Of a stretch of DNA of 64,000 bases, positions 58,950 through 64,000 are shown one piece after another. The position numbers and the translations under genes were made by a program. The stretch's first letter is position 1, and each line of letters starts with the position of its first letter. Source of the DNA: Sympetrum striolatum (lineage: Eukaryota > Arthropoda > Insecta > Odonata > Libellulidae); the NCBI GenBank assembly GCA_947579665.1, contig OX388350.1:85331152-85395151 (forward strand), given 5' to 3'. The notes under the pieces were generated by a model, which searched no databases, had not been told where the DNA came from, and saw only the letters and a program-made list of their open reading frames with translations.

Positions 58950-61100
58950 TGAAAACATGCAATTTCAACCGTTTAGATAAGGCGCTGTAAAAACCGCTTC
59001 CTTCCGTGTCTCGTTAGTATCAATGAATCAAAAGCCGTTTTTAACACCGCCGGAGTGGACAAATAAAACGAATAGGACAAATGAAGAGCGGCTTCCGCTA
59101 CGGAAAAGAGGACGACAGAACGACCTCTCTTGTCCGGATGAAAGTAAAGAAAGGACATGGCTTCTGGAGGAGACAGCGATTGGAGTCATATTTTGAGTAA
59201 ACTCTGAAAGCGAGGGTCTTCTTTAAAAATACTGTTGCTGCGATCAATTGTACGGAAGGAAAGCAAGAAGTGGAAGAAACTCTCATCGATTGAAGGATAC
59301 ATCAGAAAAACTACAAAGAGATTCGAGAAGACTGAAGTTGCAACTCTTATACAGAGGATGGCTTGAAACTAAAACTTTTGATGAAATTGACCCACAATTA
59401 TATTCTATTCTTAAACGACTTGAAATTAAGATCGTTGTCAACGGTAAATAAATAAAATCCGACAATATTTTAATTCGCCTCTAAATATTAGGATTACTCG
59501 AGCCAATAGATTTAAAATTATCTGCAGGTTATACACTATAATGTAAAATGTTTATTATTAATTTATTTTTATTATTAATTTATTGTTTATAATATATTTA
59601 ATATAAATATTAGAATTTGGAGATATATCTACGGATAAATAGGATCATTTTTCCTTTGTTAAAGGCATATAAAAAATGAGATAGCGCATTTTCCAACGCA
59701 GATGAGGGAACTTAAATTATATCGATTTCAATCACTGCTAAAACAGAGTAAACAAGAAATTAGAATGTTTTTGTTGTTGTGAGATAATCATGATTTAGTA
59801 TATAAGTTACTGTACAAATGTTTTAGCTTTGTTGGAAATACCGAAGAAGGGATATTGACATTTGGTCTAACCTGCGATTGAACCTGAGGTTTCATTATTT
59901 TACTTCAGCACTCTATGCGATACATTAAACAACTACTTCGGAACGTTCACAGAAACCATTGTTTGACTCTTAAGCAAATAACTAGAAAATGCAGGAATCA
60001 AAATATTGTATTACAATCCTAATTATAAGGCAAGCGTGGCAACGGTGGTATTTTAGAGCAGACAAATTGCAAGTTTACCCACATCAAAGAAGAGATGATT
60101 GCGAATAAAACGGAAGTGTGAGATAGAATGCGTTGCACGGCACCGCAGAGACGATGCGTCTCTAAGCCAAAATGGTCGTTGTACGATCCATCAATGATAT
60201 CCATGTATAAATTAATACAATTCTCATAGCATATTATGTACATATTCGATATGCAGGTTAATTCAGCATGGATAAAAAGAAAATGCTTTGTGTAGAAGAA
60301 TAGAAATGGACGCAATGGAATTGGCTGGATGTAACGACGCATAAGGAAGCGGCCCCGAGCTGGATGCTCGGTTCCGTAGGCTATGGGCGGTGGTCAGCCC
60401 TCGCGCGTCTTCTTCGTGCCCATCATTATAGGGGGCATTGATTTTGGCTAACTTTCTCTTTCAACTCATATATTTCTACTACGTGCATCAATCTCTCCTA
60501 TGAACATGGGGCCGTTTGAGATACGTTGGGCTTTAGTAATGGCAAGTAATGTGTATTCATTACGTATCATAATTTATTTGAATACATTGATAAATCCCAT
60601 CCTGAGCATACATGTAAAACAAAATTTTAACTCCTATAGATGTTTAACGCGTGCAAAACTTATCCTTTAGTTGGATGACTCACACCAAAAGATAAGATTA
60701 CCATGAGAAAATTTCGAAATTGATGATTTGTTTACTCCTTGAAAAAATACAAGGGAACATTCGAGAGGTGATTCGAAACTTGCACCCCGAAAACGGAGAT
60801 TAAGATTACGTTTGAGAGACAAACAGATTGATAAAACGCTCAGTTAGATATTTCGCATGTGACGATTTTAAGGGCGTGACCGTTAGTTCATTGCACCTTT
60901 AGCGTGATGCTGTACCGAAAGTAAAAATCACTGTTACAGAAACTTTTTCCGCCTTTAAATTTTTATGTATTTCTATAAATATCATATCAATGTTTATCCT
61001 TCATTCAGGAACAACCGTTTGCTTTTTAACTCTCCTTTTACTAATAATAATACGTAAAATCTTATCAGGAAAATGAGAATTCTCTGAATTTTCTTTACTT
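58950..61100. other. Unassigned sequence
   Basis: No gene is convincing. A short GC-rich island lies at about 60345-60440 (GCGGCCCCGAGCTGG...CCCTCGCGCGTC) in AT-rich surroundings; it has no recognisable frame. Confidence 0.45.
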
Positions 61101-61104
61101 ACTG

Positions 61105-61230
61105 AAATCGCTTTCTCTAACCACCATCAAAAACGGTATATAGCAAGAAGAACGAAGAAAGGGAAGCGGGGAAAACCCGTGCCCAGAGGAAATTGTGTAA
61201 GATCCTTGCAAACTTTAACTGACATAACCG
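61105..61230 (+). repeat. Inverted-repeat pair, left member
   Basis: About 120 bp here align, at roughly 75-80% by eye, with the reverse complement of 62665-62800. Shared words include AACGGTATAT, GCGGGGAAAACCC and AAATCG.TTTCT. The sites are 1.5 kb apart. Neither end has clear terminal signals. Confidence 0.6.
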
Positions 61231-62664
61231 GCATAGAATATTACATTCTCTTCTTCAAACAGCAATTAAAAAAATACAATGATTTTATTTTCCTTTTTTT
61301 AAGTTAAATATCTAGTAATCAATTGCGAACTAATTCAATTCGAACGTTTTGGTAATTTTCTTTTTAGGACGACGATTAAATATATTTAACTCAAGCCGTG
61401 AATTACCCTGTTTGCACAACTACATCGACGTTTCTAGGATACGTTATAATTATTTGAAGAATGAAGAAGAAGAATTCTCGGAGTTACGTTAACAGAGACG
61501 TTTCTGCGCGTCATAGTTAAGGTTTCGCGAAGGGAAAGGAATAAGCGTATTCATTGTTTAATGATTCTTTTGGATGATAAACGATGAAAGTCAATGCTCA
61601 CCACAATTTTCTATCCACTGCTCGGTGATTTCACTATCCAGCGTTGGGATGCGAAAAAATCGGATTCCTGGGCATCTTCGACGGCTGCTACCGCATCCGC
61701 GGTATACACATAAGTTTCCAGACATATCAGATGGGAATTGCAGGTACTACAAGCGACGATATCACAGCGGTGGATTATGGTTACTTATAGTAACACTGTC
61801 ATTTACAGCAATCTGATGCAAGATAAAGTATCGATTAGTGACTACCTATTCAGCGAGTAGATGCATTTATAAATAAAAATAACCAAAAAAGAAATAATGA
61901 CCAGGAATTATACACAAGAATGAAAAGGAGTTACAGTACTCGTACCTATCATACCCTTTACTTTGTAAACTGTTTAATGGTTTATTTATAAACAAACGAT
62001 AACGAACGTCCCCAATTTTTTCTTTTTAAAAGTTCTTCTTTGAATTTGTCTTTCTCATACAGAAAAATTGTTTGGATCAAAACTGGAACTAAACTTCGTA
62101 ACTATACATTTTGTATTCAAATGAGAGAATTGCGCAATTCATGCGTTATAACCAAAAGTAAGCCAAAATTCAACAGAAATACATTCGCAATACATTAACA
62201 GGAATTCCGAAAAGTTCTGCGTGATGGACGAATTTGTACAATGTACTTAAGTAAACAAAGGTAAATACATTGTACCTTCGCGATTGTGAATGATATCTAG
62301 CAAAAGAAATGAGATAAAAAGATATCCACGAATGAAAGAAGAATATAATAGACGGACACTGAAATCACTGTACTTACAAGTCTATAATTGTAATTTCAAG
62401 TCGAACCTAATCGCAAATTAAGATTTTATCATTTAGAAAATTTTCTATTAATACCCTTAAAGATAAAATAAATCTCAACATCATATACGTAAATTACTTA
62501 TGTTTCTTCCGGAAATGCAGCAAACGATTTATCCAAAACAGGAAAACGGCAGGTCAAGGCGCAAATAAAATTGAGTGTAGGATACTCAAGACGGTGCTCC
62601 CTCACGATGTTCTCTCCACAATACTCCTCGCTAAACAAAAGCTCCAAGTCGAACGAAAATATTC
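61231..62664. other. Unassigned sequence between the inverted repeats
   Basis: Only short open frames (for example 61574-61816) without domains are present. If the flanking inverted repeats belong to one element, this would be its non-coding centre. Confidence 0.4.
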
Positions 62665-62800
62665 GGGGATGGGTGGTTTAAGCGTTGCAAGGGTTCATTC
62701 ACATTTTCTTCGGCGCAAGGGTTTTCCCCGCGTCCCTTTATTCGTCCTCCTCGAAATATACCGTTAGCAATGGTCGTCAGAAAACGATTTAAATAGTAGA
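62665..62800 (-). repeat. Inverted-repeat pair, right member
   Basis: This is the partner of 61105-61230 on the opposite strand. Read on the minus strand both members can encode GENPC.EE.V, although the left member has stops, so the pair might derive from duplicated coding sequence rather than from a transposon. Confidence 0.6.
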
Positions 62801-63054
62801 TTAAATTCGGAGAGTATTCATATTCTCGCAAAGATTTTAAGAAATATAATTTTGTTAAAGAAGCATGGGAAAGCAAAGAATTGTTCGAAAAACATATGGA
62901 AAATAAAAATTTTAAGAAAATGTTTTCTGTACATAAATAAGCATGTATTTTTTGTCGCACTTTCCTGCAAATTAGAGAGTTGAAATTCTAAGGATTGCTA
63001 GAATCTGTGCCTATCCGAGGAAAACTAGAAGAATATTTTCGACGATTACCGTTG

Positions 63055-63760
63055 ATTTGACGCTAGGTCAGGGCAAATATTAACCCATTTAAAATGCATT
63101 GCGATGATTTTTAAGATTTTTTAAAAATTCCTTCCCGATAACATAGAAACATTAAACTCGGTATGTGGATAGATTATACGAATGCATTTTATATACGCAG
63201 TTTAGTGTTTCGCTGATGGTCCTTGGTTCGATCCCAGAGAGTCATTCACATTCCTCAATGCATATCTAATGAGGATAACGGAATTCTATTTTAGGTCCTT
63301 CCCGGTATGTTATCGACTTCAAACTTTGCATGAAATAAGTTCAATTGCTATCAAGTCATACGGTTTATTCACATCTGCCAATTAGTCCTGGTATCGACAC
63401 TAGGCGTCTGTAAAATTAGAAATTGCTACGTTTTTTTAACCCTTTCCGGATAACATAGGAATGCAAAACTCGGCATGTGAATTTAGATCACAAATTCATA
63501 TTATATGAGATGTGCAAGGTTTCCCTGATGGTCCTTGGTTCGATCCCAGAGAGCCATTTACATAACCCTGTGGATTTCAGATGGGGATAACAGAGTCTTA
63601 ACTTTTTGAACCTTCCCGGTTCTATATCGAATTCAATAATTAAATTAAATAGGTTCATTTTCTACCAGGGCATCATATGTATTCACATTTTGCAAAAGGT
63701 CCTGCGTTTGATACCAGGCATCTCTACTATTAACAACTTATAGCGGGATTTCCAAATTAT
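63055..63760 (+). repeat. B-box satellite fragment, opposite orientation
   Basis: Perfect B-box matches GGTTCGATCCC lie at 63235-63245 and 63537-63547, with degenerate ones near 63389 (GGTATCGACAC) and 63705 (GCGTTTGATACC). Spacing is about 150-168 bp. Flanks (CTTCCCGGATAACATAG, AAACTCGGCATGTG, GATAACGGA) match 44250-44545 and the reverse complement of 23690-25870. Alternate monomers look more alike than neighbours, pointing to a dimer unit of about 300-330 bp. Confidence 0.78.
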
Positions 63761-64000
63761 GTATGATTAATTTAACGACAGTGTGGGAATTCTACGGCCA
63801 GACATATGAAAAAATGTAATACCTGGAGAAACCTCTATGTATAGTGGATTATTGTCAATAATAACTAAATAGAGTAAGTTTAGCATCAATATTATCGTAC
63901 ATTTTAAAGGTAGAACATTTATTAAAATCGAATATTCCAATCTTCTCTACCAAATTTGGTACCATCCTAATTTGTTCGTGTTCAAACCCATAGCCGGCGT

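Noticed and set aside
1..64000. CRISPR array, operon or bacterial system
   Set aside because: The repeats present are satellite or transposon repeats, genes are spliced, and no Cas-like or prokaryotic genes are seen.

Overview
The window looks like AT-rich, intron-containing animal DNA, most likely from an insect with a large, transposon-filled genome. It has spliced genes with canonical GT/AG introns, a Toll-family leucine-rich-repeat gene, and a typical arthropod mixture of elements: piggyBac, Transib, a Mutator-like element, pogo/Tigger ends, CR1/Jockey-, I- and RTE-type LINEs, and a Ty3/Gypsy element. I cannot name the species. I see no bacterial gene organisation, CRISPR array, rRNA or complete tRNA gene.

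Layout. 1-4160 is one copy of a long direct repeat. Its second copy begins at 34049 and runs to about 38389, where an I-type LINE interrupts it. Both copies carry a (CGG)-rich tract and a solo Transib-like end. 9152-11756 is a decayed piggyBac element. 12719-14724 is a Mutator-like element abutting a degenerate CR1/Jockey-type LINE (about 14740-18530, minus strand). 21817-22110 holds two pogo/Tigger-like ends. 22935-26094 is a repeat block: a Transib end, (AT)n tracts and a degenerate satellite of about 168 bp whose monomers each carry a tRNA-like B-box. 26241-30570 is the only convincing host gene, a four-exon Toll-like gene that stops straight after its LRR C-terminal cap. 38390-42280 is the I-type LINE.

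From 44250 to 54100 elements are nested. Satellite DNA is followed by a nearly intact RTE LINE, which is split near its 3' end by a Transib element with 579-bp inverted arms and a CGTCG target duplication. The RTE's (TA)n tail is followed directly by the 3' LTR of a 5'-truncated Gypsy element. 56874-58942 is a second piggyBac. The remaining sequence to 64000 is mostly unassigned, apart from an inverted-repeat pair (61105/62700) and another piece of the B-box satellite (63055-63760).

How it fits together. Nearly all recognisable coding sequence is transposon-derived and broken. Two features stand out. One is the Transib/RAG1-like element, with an RSS-like terminal heptamer, a spliced but internally deleted transposase, and relatives of its ends elsewhere in the window. 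The other is the Toll-like gene, which has a long intact ectodomain but no transmembrane or TIR exon that I can find before a poly(A) signal.
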